A DNA stretch of 16,799 bases from Syntrophobacterales bacterium. GTDB taxonomy: Bacteria > Desulfobacterota > Syntrophorhabdia > Syntrophorhabdales > WCHB1-27. The translations under genes were made by a program, and so were the position numbers. The DNA lies in contig JADGQN010000055.1 of NCBI GenBank assembly GCA_017881765.1, positions 1 through 16,799 of the forward strand, in the 5' to 3' direction. The notes beneath the pieces were generated by a model that was given only the letters and a program-made list of their open reading frames with translations, had not been told where the DNA came from and searched no databases. Numbering within the stretch: the stretch's first letter is position 1; each line of letters begins with the position of its first letter. Positions 1 to 6,112 of the stretch are shown in pieces.

Positions 1-606
1 ATGTTCACCTTTGGCCTTGTCGAGCTGGTCCGCAATCTCGTCCACTGGTATGAAGTCAATATCACGGGTACCGTGGGGAGGCTGATCGTTTCGGAGGACA
101 CGAACACCGTTTTCTACGCCATGGCGACCATCTTCCTGGCGGTCCTGATCACATCCTATCTCATCGGACGCTCCAGGTTCGGTCTGGCCTTGCAAAGCAT
201 AGGCGAGTCCGAGGAGGCAGCAGCCCATACCGGTATAAACGTCAACAGGGTGAAAGCCGTCACCTTTGCCGTGAGCGCCTTTTTCATGGGGCTTGCAGGC
301 GCAACTATGTGCATGCGCTGGAGCTACATCGATGCCACGTCCGCCTTCAATGTGCAGTATTCTTTCATGCCTGTTCTCATGGCGATATTCGGGGGTGTGG
401 GACACCTCTATGCGCCGATCGCCGGTGCGACCATTTTCTCTCTTCTCGAAGAGATACTGACAACGAAGTTCCCCTATTACTACATGCTCATTTTCGGTCT
501 GACCATGCTGGCTGTCATCCTCTTCATGCCGCACGGCCTTGAAGGAGTGATAGAGAGGTTGAGGCTGCGAAGAAAGAGAGCTATCCCGCCTGTGGAGAAA
601 ACGTGA
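1..606 (+). CDS. livM: Branched-chain amino acid ABC transporter permease (LivM family), 5'-truncated
   Basis: C-terminal about 200 residues of an inner-membrane permease of the high-affinity branched-chain amino acid (HAAT) ABC family, which forms the translocation pore with a LivH partner. The visible part has several hydrophobic segments (about residues 38-55, 85-103, 120-140 and 155-175) and the LivM-typical stretch with FGLALQSIGESEEAA followed by a Gly-rich cytoplasmic loop around FGGVGHLYAP, which contacts the ATPases. LivM proteins are usually about 300-350 residues, so the gene must begin upstream of the window and the ATG at base 1 is probably internal. Its stop codon overlaps the GTG start of livG by 4 bp, indicating translational coupling. 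Substrate is uncertain: such systems in anaerobes also carry aromatic or dicarboxylic acids. Confidence 0.9.
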   Translation: MFTFGLVELVRNLVHWYEVNITGTVGRLIVSEDTNTVFYAMATIFLAVLITSYLIGRSRFGLALQSIGESEEAAAHTGINVNRVKAVTFAVSAFFMGLAGATMCMRWSYIDATSAFNVQYSFMPVLMAIFGGVGHLYAPIAGATIFSLLEEILTTKFPYYYMLIFGLTMLAVILFMPHGLEGVIERLRLRRKRAIPPVEKT

Positions 607-1322
607 AGATACTGGAGGCAGAAGGCTTGAACAAACATTTCGGCGGCCTGGCAGCCACATCGCATGTCGATCTCGAGGTGCGCCAGGGTGAGATACTCGG
701 GCTGATCGGTCCCAACGGGGCCGGTAAGACGACTCTGTTCAATCTGCTATCCGGCGCCCTGAAGCCCGATTCAGGTATGATACGATTTAAGGGCATTGAT
801 CTTGCCGGCTTGAAGCCCCATCAGATTTCCAGGATGGGAATTGCAAGGACCTTTCAATCGGTCAAGGTCTTTTCCAGGATGTCCGTTTTCAACAACGTAC
901 TCCTCGGTCACCTGTTCGGGAGAGGTCATTCGACGGCCTCCGGCGTTGCCCGGAAGGAGACCGCCGAGATTCTGAAGTTTGTCGAGTTGTCGGAACTTCA
1001 TGATTTGCGGGCCACGGATCTGATACTGGCCAACCAGAAGAGGCTCGAGGTCGCAAGGGCCCTGGCCACCGATCCGGACCTTTTGCTGCTCGATGAAGTA
1101 ATGGCAGGTTTGGCGCCCACCGAGATAGCTCAGGCCATGGAGCTGGTGAAGAAGATCCGCGACAGAGGGGTCACCATCGTCATGATCGAGCACGTTATGA
1201 AGGCGATCATGAGCATATGCGACAGAATAGTTGTCCTCCACCACGGCGAAAAAATCGCGGAAGGCACACCCGAGGAGATCGTCAGGAACAAGACAGTCAT
1301 AGAGGTCTATCTTGGAGAATAA
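603..1322 (+). CDS. livG: Branched-chain amino acid-type ABC transporter ATP-binding protein LivG
   Basis: Cytoplasmic ATPase of 239 residues that powers the LivHM pore, a normal length for LivG. Walker A GPNGAGKT is at residues 36-43, the Q-loop Gln about 85 (RTFQ), Walker B LLLLDE at 160-165, a D-loop-like AGLAPTE after it, and the switch His at 197 (IEHVMK). The start is GTG at 603, overlapping the livM stop. Oddity: the signature loop reads LILANQKRLEVARAL (about 139-153), so the usual Gly-Gln of the LSGGQ/YGQQ motif is replaced by Ala-Asn, while the RLE-ARAL helix is intact. I believe similar degenerate signatures exist in a LivG subfamily. Identification as LivG-type rests on strong family resemblance and on position between livM and livF; the substrate is not determined. 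Confidence 0.93.
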   Translation: MKILEAEGLNKHFGGLAATSHVDLEVRQGEILGLIGPNGAGKTTLFNLLSGALKPDSGMIRFKGIDLAGLKPHQISRMGIARTFQSVKVFSRMSVFNNVLLGHLFGRGHSTASGVARKETAEILKFVELSELHDLRATDLILANQKRLEVARALATDPDLLLLDEVMAGLAPTEIAQAMELVKKIRDRGVTIVMIEHVMKAIMSICDRIVVLHHGEKIAEGTPEEIVRNKTVIEVYLGE

Positions 1323-1326
1323 AAGC

Positions 1327-2031
1327 GTGCTTTCAGTGAAAGAAATAAGCACCTTCTATGGAAAGATCCAGGTCCTCTGGAACGTGAGCGTCGAGGTCAG
1401 ACAGGGAGAGATCGTTGCCCTGGTGGGAGCAAACGGAGCAGGCAAGACAACGCTCCTCAATACCATATCAGGCATAGTGCGTCCCGCATCGGGTAGGATC
1501 GAATTTTGTGGCAGGCGGATAGAGAGAGAGGCGGCTGCGTCAATTGTGGAGCTGGGCATCACCCAGGTTCCGCAGGGTGGAAGGCTCTTCCCGGACATGA
1601 CCGTACGAGAGAACCTTGAAATGGGCGCCTATCAGTCAAACGCCTGGAAGCACAGGAGAGAGACCTTCGAGCAGGTCTGTCAGATATTCCCCAGATTGAA
1701 GGAGCGGACAAGTCAGATCGTAAGCACCCTCAGCGGCGGTGAAAAGCAGATGGTGGCCATAGGGCGAGGCCTCATGTCAAAGCCTAAACTCTGTATGTTT
1801 GATGAGCCATCCTATGGTCTCGCGCCAAAGGCGGTATCAGAGATATTCAGGGTCATAAAGTCCTTGCCGGGGCAAGGGATCACCGTGCTGCTGATCGAGC
1901 AGAACGTCAAACAGGCGCTTGAGCTGGCCGACCGGGCATGCGTACTGGAGAACGGGCGGCTGACCCTGGAAGGGCCATGCTGCAATCTCATCGAACACGA
2001 TCATGTGAGGAAGGCGTATTTGGGGCTGTAA
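1327..2031 (+). CDS. livF: Branched-chain amino acid-type ABC transporter ATP-binding protein LivF
   Basis: Second ATPase of the HAAT importer, pairing with LivG. I chose GTG at 1327 as start (234 residues, typical for LivF) because a TTGGAG Shine-Dalgarno-like stretch at 1312-1317 precedes it at suitable distance. The open frame also allows a TTG start at 1312, overlapping livG by 11 bp. Walker A GANGAGKT lies at residues 34-41, a canonical signature LSGGE at 135-139 and Walker B with CMFDEPSYGL at about 156-165. The end carries the LivF-typical IEQNVKQAL, in which Gln-Asn stands where LivG has its switch His. LivF therefore has the intact signature that LivG lacks. It is the last gene of the liv operon; no periplasmic LivJ-type binding protein or LivH is visible, so they must lie upstream. 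Confidence 0.93.
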   Translation: MLSVKEISTFYGKIQVLWNVSVEVRQGEIVALVGANGAGKTTLLNTISGIVRPASGRIEFCGRRIEREAAASIVELGITQVPQGGRLFPDMTVRENLEMGAYQSNAWKHRRETFEQVCQIFPRLKERTSQIVSTLSGGEKQMVAIGRGLMSKPKLCMFDEPSYGLAPKAVSEIFRVIKSLPGQGITVLLIEQNVKQALELADRACVLENGRLTLEGPCCNLIEHDHVRKAYLGL

Positions 2032-2036
2032 AGATA

Positions 2037-2071
2037 GGGTCAAGGGTCATGGGTCACGGGGCCAGGGTCAA
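2037..2071 (+). repeat. Heptamer tandem array, GGGTCAN x5
   Basis: Five head-to-tail 7-bp units, GGGTCAA, GGGTCAT, GGGTCAC, GGGGCCA and GGGTCAA, begin 6 bp after the livF stop. The last unit merges into a short palindrome (GTCAAG, C, CTTGAC at 2067-2079). The unit resembles, on the opposite strand, the heptamer array at 16490-16524. Function is unknown; position directly behind a stop codon suggests slippage-generated or REP-like intergenic DNA. Confidence 0.8.
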
Positions 2072-2093
2072 GCCTTGACGCGCAGTAAGTAGT

Positions 2094-2149
2094 GGACCCC
2101 CTCTCCCTATCCCTCCCCCTCGGAGGGGGGAGGGGACGGGTGGGGGTGA
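2094..2149 (+). repeat. C-rich/G-rich imperfect palindrome with G-quadruplex-type motif
   Basis: A C-rich left arm (about 2096-2120) faces a G-rich right arm (2122-2149) with a very short loop around 2120-2123; the core CCCTCCCCC pairs with GGGGGGAGGG apart from a one-base bulge. The right arm alone holds four G runs (6, 4, 3 and 5 G) separated by 1-2 bases at 2125-2146, which fits an intramolecular G-quadruplex motif on the coding strand. There is no T-run behind it, so it is not a classic intrinsic terminator. It lies in the leader of the short-chain dehydrogenase gene, about 50 bp before its start. Confidence 0.75.
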
Positions 2150-2198
2150 GCATTGAACGGTGGAACGTTAAACTTGTGTTGGACAAGGAGGCAAAAGC

Positions 2199-3017
2199 AT
2201 GAGACTTGATGGAAAGGTGGCACTCATCACGGGAGGAGGCACGGGTATAGGCACTGCGATAGCAAAGCGGTATGTCGCTGAAGGAGCGAAGGTATGCATA
2301 ACCGGTCGGCGCAAGGAAATGCTTGACGAGGTTGCTCAATCACTGCCCGCGGGCATGGTGGCGACCTGCTCGGGAGATGTGACGAAGTACGAAGATGCGC
2401 TGCGCATGGTCGATACGACACTCACATTCGGGGGCAGGCTCGACGTGCTGGTAAATAACGCAGGCATCGATCCGGGCGGAACCGTCGCCGATATAGATCC
2501 CGAGGTCTGGCGACAGGTTATTGACGTAAACCTGACCGGTCCTTTTCTCGTTATGAAGGCATCTATACCGCAGATGATCAAAGGCGGTGGTGGTTCTATC
2601 GTAAATATTTCTTCCCTCGGTGGCTTGCGCTGCCTGCCGGGTATGGCGTCATATTGCACATCAAAAGCGGGCCTCATCATGCTGACACAGCAGGCTGCGT
2701 TGGATTACGGGCCCGTAAAGATTCGATGCAATGTCGTCTGCCCTGGCGCTACCAGGACGAAGATGCTGGAGAACGCGCTCAGTCCGCTTTCAGAAGTGCT
2801 TCATACGGACGTGGATGGGGTCTTCGCCTGCATATCATCGAACGTGCCTCTGCGCCGGGTCGCAACTCCTGACGAAATCTCGGGCCTCTGCGTTTACCTG
2901 GCAAGCGATGAGTCATCGTTCATGACGGGCTCAGTGCTCCTGCTCGACGGCGGCGCGGCGATAGTCGATGTTTCAGGAGCGTCACTCACGAGCGCAGGTG
3001 TGAATTGGGGAGTATAA
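2199..3017 (+). CDS. SDR-family NAD(P)-dependent oxidoreductase
   Basis: Classical short-chain dehydrogenase/reductase of 272 residues (family norm about 250) that interconverts a hydroxyl and a carbonyl group with NAD(P)H in the cytoplasm. Rossmann motif TGGGTGIG is at residues 11-18, NNAG at 86-89, and the catalytic Ser139, Tyr152 and Lys156 (YCTSK) are all present, followed by CPG at 181-183. The ATG at 2199 has a strong AAGGAGG ribosome binding site 7 bases upstream. The last 20 residues extend beyond the usual SDR end. It resembles FabG and glucose-dehydrogenase-like SDRs, but the substrate cannot be read from sequence. Likely expressed with the two genes behind it. Confidence 0.92.
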   Translation: MRLDGKVALITGGGTGIGTAIAKRYVAEGAKVCITGRRKEMLDEVAQSLPAGMVATCSGDVTKYEDALRMVDTTLTFGGRLDVLVNNAGIDPGGTVADIDPEVWRQVIDVNLTGPFLVMKASIPQMIKGGGGSIVNISSLGGLRCLPGMASYCTSKAGLIMLTQQAALDYGPVKIRCNVVCPGATRTKMLENALSPLSEVLHTDVDGVFACISSNVPLRRVATPDEISGLCVYLASDESSFMTGSVLLLDGGAAIVDVSGASLTSAGVNWGV

Positions 3018-3052
3018 CGTGAGTCGTACTGACCGCACATGAGAGCTCATGG

Positions 3053-3331
3053 ATGGATTTCACTGTGAAAGAGCGCGCTGGCCTGCTTCAATTTCCCTGT
3101 TCGTACCCGCTCAAGGTCCTGGGGAAAAACACGAACGCGTTCCATGCAATGGTGAGTGCGGTCATTGAGAAGCATGTTGCCGAGGGCACTGAAATAACGT
3201 ACCTTACCCGGGTCAGTTCGGGAGATAAATACATGTCCATAACAGCGACCTTCATCGCCCAAAGCCAGGCGCAGCTCAGCGCAATTTACGAAGAGCTTAA
3301 CCAACATGAGCTTGTGCTGATCACTTTGTAG
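3053..3331 (+). CDS. YbeD/DUF493-like small protein
   Basis: 92-residue protein resembling E. coli YbeD (DUF493), a small alpha/beta fold with ACT-like topology that is often proposed as regulatory and is linked in some genomes to lipoate genes. Matching features are an N-terminal LLQFPCSYPLKVLG stretch, a central helix (about residues 28-40), a Ser/Gly-rich loop before the strand KYMSITATFIA, and a C-terminal helix ending YEELNQHELVLITL. Length fits the family (about 87-95). Start ATG 3053 has only a weak GAGAG upstream; an out-of-frame ATG sits at 3049. No lipoate gene is nearby, so its role here is unknown. It lies 35 bp after the SDR, probably in one transcript. Confidence 0.75.
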   Translation: MDFTVKERAGLLQFPCSYPLKVLGKNTNAFHAMVSAVIEKHVAEGTEITYLTRVSSGDKYMSITATFIAQSQAQLSAIYEELNQHELVLITL

Positions 3332-3423
3332 CCCTGAAGGTCTAGAGGAAGCCTCAATGCGATTCTCGTAGTCGCAGGAGAGTCAACCGGAATCACGTTC
3401 AGCTTCAAGGGAAAGGGGGAATT

Positions 3424-4293
3424 ATGTCGCTGGTGACCATTGACCGGGAACGTTGCAAAAAAGACGGTCTTTGCGTCCGCATCTGTCAGAAGGTCTTCTC
3501 GCAGGAGGCGAAGGACTCAGTTCCCAGAGTCGCCCACGAAGGGTCGTGTAACTCGTGCGGTCACTGCGTACTCGTATGTCCCTCCGGGGCGATCCATCAG
3601 GTCGACTCCCCGCCAGAGAACGTGCATCCCGTACGGACCGATCTCATGCCTTCGTATGAACAGGTGCGGGAGATGATCGTGACGAGGCGCTCCATACGGA
3701 CCTTTCAGGAACGGCCGGTCGAAAAAGAGATCATCGAGAAGGTGATCGACGCTGCCCGTTTTGCTCCCAGTCTCAAGAACACGCAGACCACGCAGTTCAC
3801 GGTAGTCCAGGATAAGCCCCTGCTCCACGCCATAGCCTCCACCACCGCGGAATGGCTCGGCAAGGTGGCGAAGAGGCTCAAGAACCCTCTCTGGAGGAAG
3901 CTTTATATGCTACGCGGGGAAACGGATATTGAACAGGTCTTGCAATGGATCAATCAGCTCGATCTCATGGCGGAGAAGATGCGTCAGAAGGTTGATCTCG
4001 TTCTCTTCGGGGCCCCGCTCCTGCTGCTGTTTCACGCAGATGAAACAATGCGCTCTGCCGATGTGAATGCTACCCTCGCCCTCCACAACGCCACTATGCT
4101 CGCCTCCTCTCTCGGTCTCGGAAGTTTTTACACGGGGTATGTTGTGACGGCCTGCAGTCATGACAGGACAATACCGCGCCTTATAGAACTGCCGAAGAAA
4201 CAGAGAGTCTATGGCGGGCTGGCCCTCGGATATCCTGCGATAAAGTTTTCGCGATGGATTGACCGGAAACCGGCTCAGGTTAAATGGATGTGA
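3424..4293 (+). CDS. Ferredoxin-nitroreductase fusion protein
   Basis: 289-residue cytoplasmic redox protein with an N-terminal two-cluster ferredoxin domain (about residues 1-60) fused to an FMN-dependent nitroreductase domain (about 80-289). Cluster ligands visible: C42-x2-C45-x2-C48-x3-C52-P is a complete CxxCxxCxxxCP motif, while the first motif is C11-x2-D14-x2-C17-x3-C21, with Asp where the second Cys is expected, as in Pyrococcus furiosus ferredoxin. The nitroreductase part starts with TRRSIRTF (87-94), the usual FMN-phosphate-binding Arg/Ser stretch. Such fusions are common in anaerobes and pass electrons from low-potential ferredoxin clusters to FMN; the true substrate is unknown. 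ATG 3424 is preceded by AAAGGGGGA at good spacing. Confidence 0.9.
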   Translation: MSLVTIDRERCKKDGLCVRICQKVFSQEAKDSVPRVAHEGSCNSCGHCVLVCPSGAIHQVDSPPENVHPVRTDLMPSYEQVREMIVTRRSIRTFQERPVEKEIIEKVIDAARFAPSLKNTQTTQFTVVQDKPLLHAIASTTAEWLGKVAKRLKNPLWRKLYMLRGETDIEQVLQWINQLDLMAEKMRQKVDLVLFGAPLLLLFHADETMRSADVNATLALHNATMLASSLGLGSFYTGYVVTACSHDRTIPRLIELPKKQRVYGGLALGYPAIKFSRWIDRKPAQVKWM

Positions 4294-4462
4294 CATTGAT
4301 TCGCCTTCACTATCGATCATCAACCGGACTCCTCCGTTGTCATGGGAAAGCGAAACCTGTCAAGAAAAAGGGTCGGGATAAAATGACCAAGCAGTGAAAA
4401 AGATTGTGTTCACCGGGCTAGAAGGGTAGAGTTGATATCGGACGCAAAGGTCGCAACCCGAT

Positions 4463-4490
4463 TGTCATTTCGAACGAAGTGAGAAATCTT
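4463..4490 (+). repeat. Left terminal repeat of GIY-YIG element (hairpin)
   Basis: 28-bp sequence that matches the reverse complement of 4808-4835 at 23 of 28 positions. It begins TGTCATT and ends AATCTT. Within it ATTTC (4467-4471) can pair with GAAAT (4483-4487) around an 11-nt loop. It ends 5 bp before the ATG of the GIY-YIG ORF, so the leader of that gene is essentially this repeat. Confidence 0.85.
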
Positions 4491-4495
4491 GAGTC

Positions 4496-4792
4496 ATGCC
4501 CTTATCAGGAACCTATTACGTGTACCTGCTCACCAACTGGAACAACAAAGTAATGTACGTCGGAGTGACCGGCAATCTTGAACGGCGGCTTTATGAACAC
4601 AAACAGAAACTCGTGGTAGGATTCACGGAAAAATACAATGTCAACAAATTGGTCTATTTCGAAGAAACCAATGACGTAAGGGAGGCGCTGGAGAGAGAAA
4701 AAGAAATCAAAAAGTGGCGCCGAGAGAAAAAGGATCGTTTGGTGGAGACTACGAATCCGGAATGGAAGGATTTAAGCAAAGGGTGGGCTTGA
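4496..4792 (+). CDS. GIY-YIG nuclease superfamily protein (YhbQ/COG2827-like)
   Basis: 98-residue stand-alone GIY-YIG domain. The first motif is YYVYLL (7-12, GIY position as YVY), the second YVG (21-23), then G26-N-L-E-R30-R31-L-Y-E-H35-K with the expected catalytic Arg, and a probable metal-binding Glu at 68 in EREKEIKKWRR. It ends with the NPEWKDLS block that I associate with this small-protein family. All catalytic positions appear intact. Family members are presumed DNA endonucleases, but most are uncharacterised. ATG 4496 lies 6 bp past the left inverted repeat with no good Shine-Dalgarno, so translation is probably weak or structure-dependent. The gene appears more A/T-rich than its neighbours, which would fit acquisition. 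Confidence 0.88.
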   Translation: MPLSGTYYVYLLTNWNNKVMYVGVTGNLERRLYEHKQKLVVGFTEKYNVNKLVYFEETNDVREALEREKEIKKWRREKKDRLVETTNPEWKDLSKGWA

Positions 4793-4807
4793 GATGGTTC
4801 GGGGGCT

Positions 4808-4835
4808 AAGATTCCTCCCTTTGGTCGGAATGACA
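4808..4835 (-). repeat. Right terminal repeat of GIY-YIG element (hairpin)
   Basis: Inverted partner of 4463-4490, 15 bp after the ORF stop. Here ATTCC (4811-4815) pairs with GGAAT (4827-4831). Compared with the left copy, one T-A pair of the stem is replaced by C-G and the other three differences fall in the loop. Confidence 0.85.
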
Positions 4836-4842
4836 GCAGAAT

Positions 4843-4880
4843 GGCGGACCGGAATTACAACAGTAAGGTGGACCGGAACT
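4843..4880 (+). repeat. Short direct repeat GGYGGACCGGAAYT, period 24
   Basis: Two 14-bp copies (4843-4856 and 4867-4880, 12 of 14 identical) lie between the GIY-YIG element and the HD-domain gene. The spacing is just over two helix turns, so a regulator site is possible, but a leftover of neighbouring repeat DNA is equally plausible. Confidence 0.45.
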
Positions 4881-4917
4881 GTAAATGTTTGGTCTTCGTA
4901 ACTAATCCAGGAGGAAC

Positions 4918-5478
4918 ATGGCGCCTTCAAGAGAAGCAGCTCTCGCTATCGTCGAGCAATACATCACCGACTGGAGACTGATACGGCACATCCTTGCCGT
5001 GGAAGCAGTCATGCGCGCGCTGGCGCAAAGGCTCGGCAGGGACGAGGAACGATGGGGGCTCGCAGGATTGCTCCATGACATCGACATAGAGCTGGTTGAC
5101 CGCGACTTCACGATTCACGGCAGTAAGGCAGGCGCCATACTGGCGGAGCTCGGGGTCGACGACGAAATAATCGATGCCGTCACCATGCACAACGAATCGT
5201 GGCACGGCAGGGAGCGGACCAACGAGTTCCAGCGCGCCCTCGCATCGAGCGACCGGCTCACGTTTGTCATCATTTCTGTTGCGAGGGCGCTGCCCGATAA
5301 GATGATCAAAGGCGTGACGGTGGACGCGGTGATGGAAAGGCTTCACTCCGAAAAGTTCAAGACCATGCCCGAGTACGAGAATATCCTGGAATGTGAAAAG
5401 ATCGGTATACCGCTTCCGGAGTTCGTCTCAATCTGCCTCGAGGCGATGAAGGCGAAGAGCGACCGCCTGAAAATGTAA
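4918..5478 (+). CDS. HD-domain hydrolase (HDIG-type phosphohydrolase)
   Basis: 186-residue cytoplasmic protein of the HD superfamily, metal-dependent phosphohydrolases acting on nucleotides or phosphoesters. Visible metal-site residues: His24 in IRHILAVE, the His53-Asp54 doublet in GLLHDIDIE, further histidines at 67 (IHGSKAG) and 91 (MHNES), and Asp112 in SSDRL. This H...HD...H...H...D arrangement is the complete pattern for small stand-alone HD proteins. ATG 4918 is preceded by CCAGGAGGAAC, an excellent ribosome binding site. The gene is monocistronic and its end converges on the flavin reductase gene with only 9 bp between the stop codons. Substrate unknown. Confidence 0.87.
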   Translation: MAPSREAALAIVEQYITDWRLIRHILAVEAVMRALAQRLGRDEERWGLAGLLHDIDIELVDRDFTIHGSKAGAILAELGVDDEIIDAVTMHNESWHGRERTNEFQRALASSDRLTFVIISVARALPDKMIKGVTVDAVMERLHSEKFKTMPEYENILECEKIGIPLPEFVSICLEAMKAKSDRLKM

Positions 5479-5498
5479 TCAATATCTCTACGGTCGCT
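5458..5498. terminator. Possible shared bidirectional terminator hairpin
   Basis: AGCGACCG at 5458-5465 is the perfect inverse of CGGTCGCT at 5491-5498; the 25-base loop contains both convergent stop codons. The stem overlaps the last codons of the HD gene and of the flavin reductase. T-runs are weak, so efficiency is doubtful. Confidence 0.45.
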
Positions 5499-6090
5499 TC
5501 ATCTCAAAAATATCATTCACCCTACAGTAGAGCTGCCCGCCAAGGCGCCCGATGCTCTTCAGTCTGGTGATATCGATATCCTTACCGCTCCAGAGTTCGT
5601 CCGATGCATGGACGAGCACGACCTCGCCTATGATCAGATGGCCGGCCTGCGGCGACGGTGGAAGCTCAAGGATCTGAAACAATTTACACTCCATACTGAC
5701 CGGCGATTCCGCCACCCTCGGCGCCTTTACGAGGTCACCCGGCACCGCCGTCAAGCCCGCTTCCTTGAACTCATCCACATCAGGCGGAAATTCCGCGGCA
5801 GTCCGGTTCATCGCTTCCGCCAGGTTTTCCGTCACTACATTGATCACGAATTCTTTCGAAAACTCGATGTTGACCAGCGTATCCTTCTTTCGCCCGTCTC
5901 TCTTCAATCCAACATGAAAGGAGACGAATGCAGGCTTGACGCCTGTTGAACAGAAGCTGCTATATGGAGCAAGGTTGAATACACCGTCCTCGCCGACGGT
6001 CGACACAAAGGCGATGGGGCGCGGGACAATAGCGCTCATCATCAGCTCGTGAGCATCCATTTTCGTCAACTCTCCAGGCACAATCTTCAT
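5488..6090 (-). CDS. Flavin reductase-like / flavoredoxin-type FMN-binding protein
   Basis: 200-residue member of the flavin-reductase-like FMN-binding split-barrel family that includes flavoredoxin of sulfate reducers. Family hallmarks: PRPIAFVST at residues 23-31, N39-LAPYS, and KKDTLVNIEFSKEFVINVV at about 68-86, which lines the flavin site. I chose the ATG at 6090 because AAGGAGGAGATC immediately precedes it; the frame is open 19 codons further (to 6147), but that part overlaps repeat DNA. The likely role is cytoplasmic electron transfer or flavin reduction. It follows the flavodoxin-ferredoxin gene on the same strand, separated by a palindromic insertion, and the two could form a redox operon. 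Confidence 0.88.
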   Translation of the reverse strand: MKIVPGELTKMDAHELMMSAIVPRPIAFVSTVGEDGVFNLAPYSSFCSTGVKPAFVSFHVGLKRDGRKKDTLVNIEFSKEFVINVVTENLAEAMNRTAAEFPPDVDEFKEAGLTAVPGDLVKAPRVAESPVSMECKLFQILELPPSPQAGHLIIGEVVLVHASDELWSGKDIDITRLKSIGRLGGQLYCRVNDIFEMKRP

Positions 6091-6112
6091 GATCTCCTCC
6101 TTTTTCGCTGGA

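Larger units (their letters stand above)
4463..4835. mobile_element. Putative GIY-YIG/palindrome element
   Basis: A compact 373-bp unit: 28-bp inverted repeat, 5-bp gap, 98-codon GIY-YIG ORF, 15-bp gap, 28-bp inverted repeat. Nothing else fits inside. No target-site duplication is obvious (left flank ends CCGAT, right flank starts GCAGA). The repeats carry small internal hairpins whose differences are loop changes plus one compensatory pair, reminiscent of REP sequences flanking RAYT transposase genes but with a different nuclease. That it moves is inference; the alternative is a chromosomal gene whose promoter and terminator happen to be palindromic. Confidence 0.5.

Noticed and set aside
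771..1352. 193-codon open frame on the minus strand inside livG
   Set aside because: Fully antisense to a clear ABC ATPase, no recognisable domain; a shadow of codon bias.
4463..4835. CRISPR-like or intron-borne homing endonuclease interpretation of the GIY-YIG unit
   Set aside because: Only two inverted, not direct, repeats and no spacers; no intron core or interrupted host gene is seen around the ORF.
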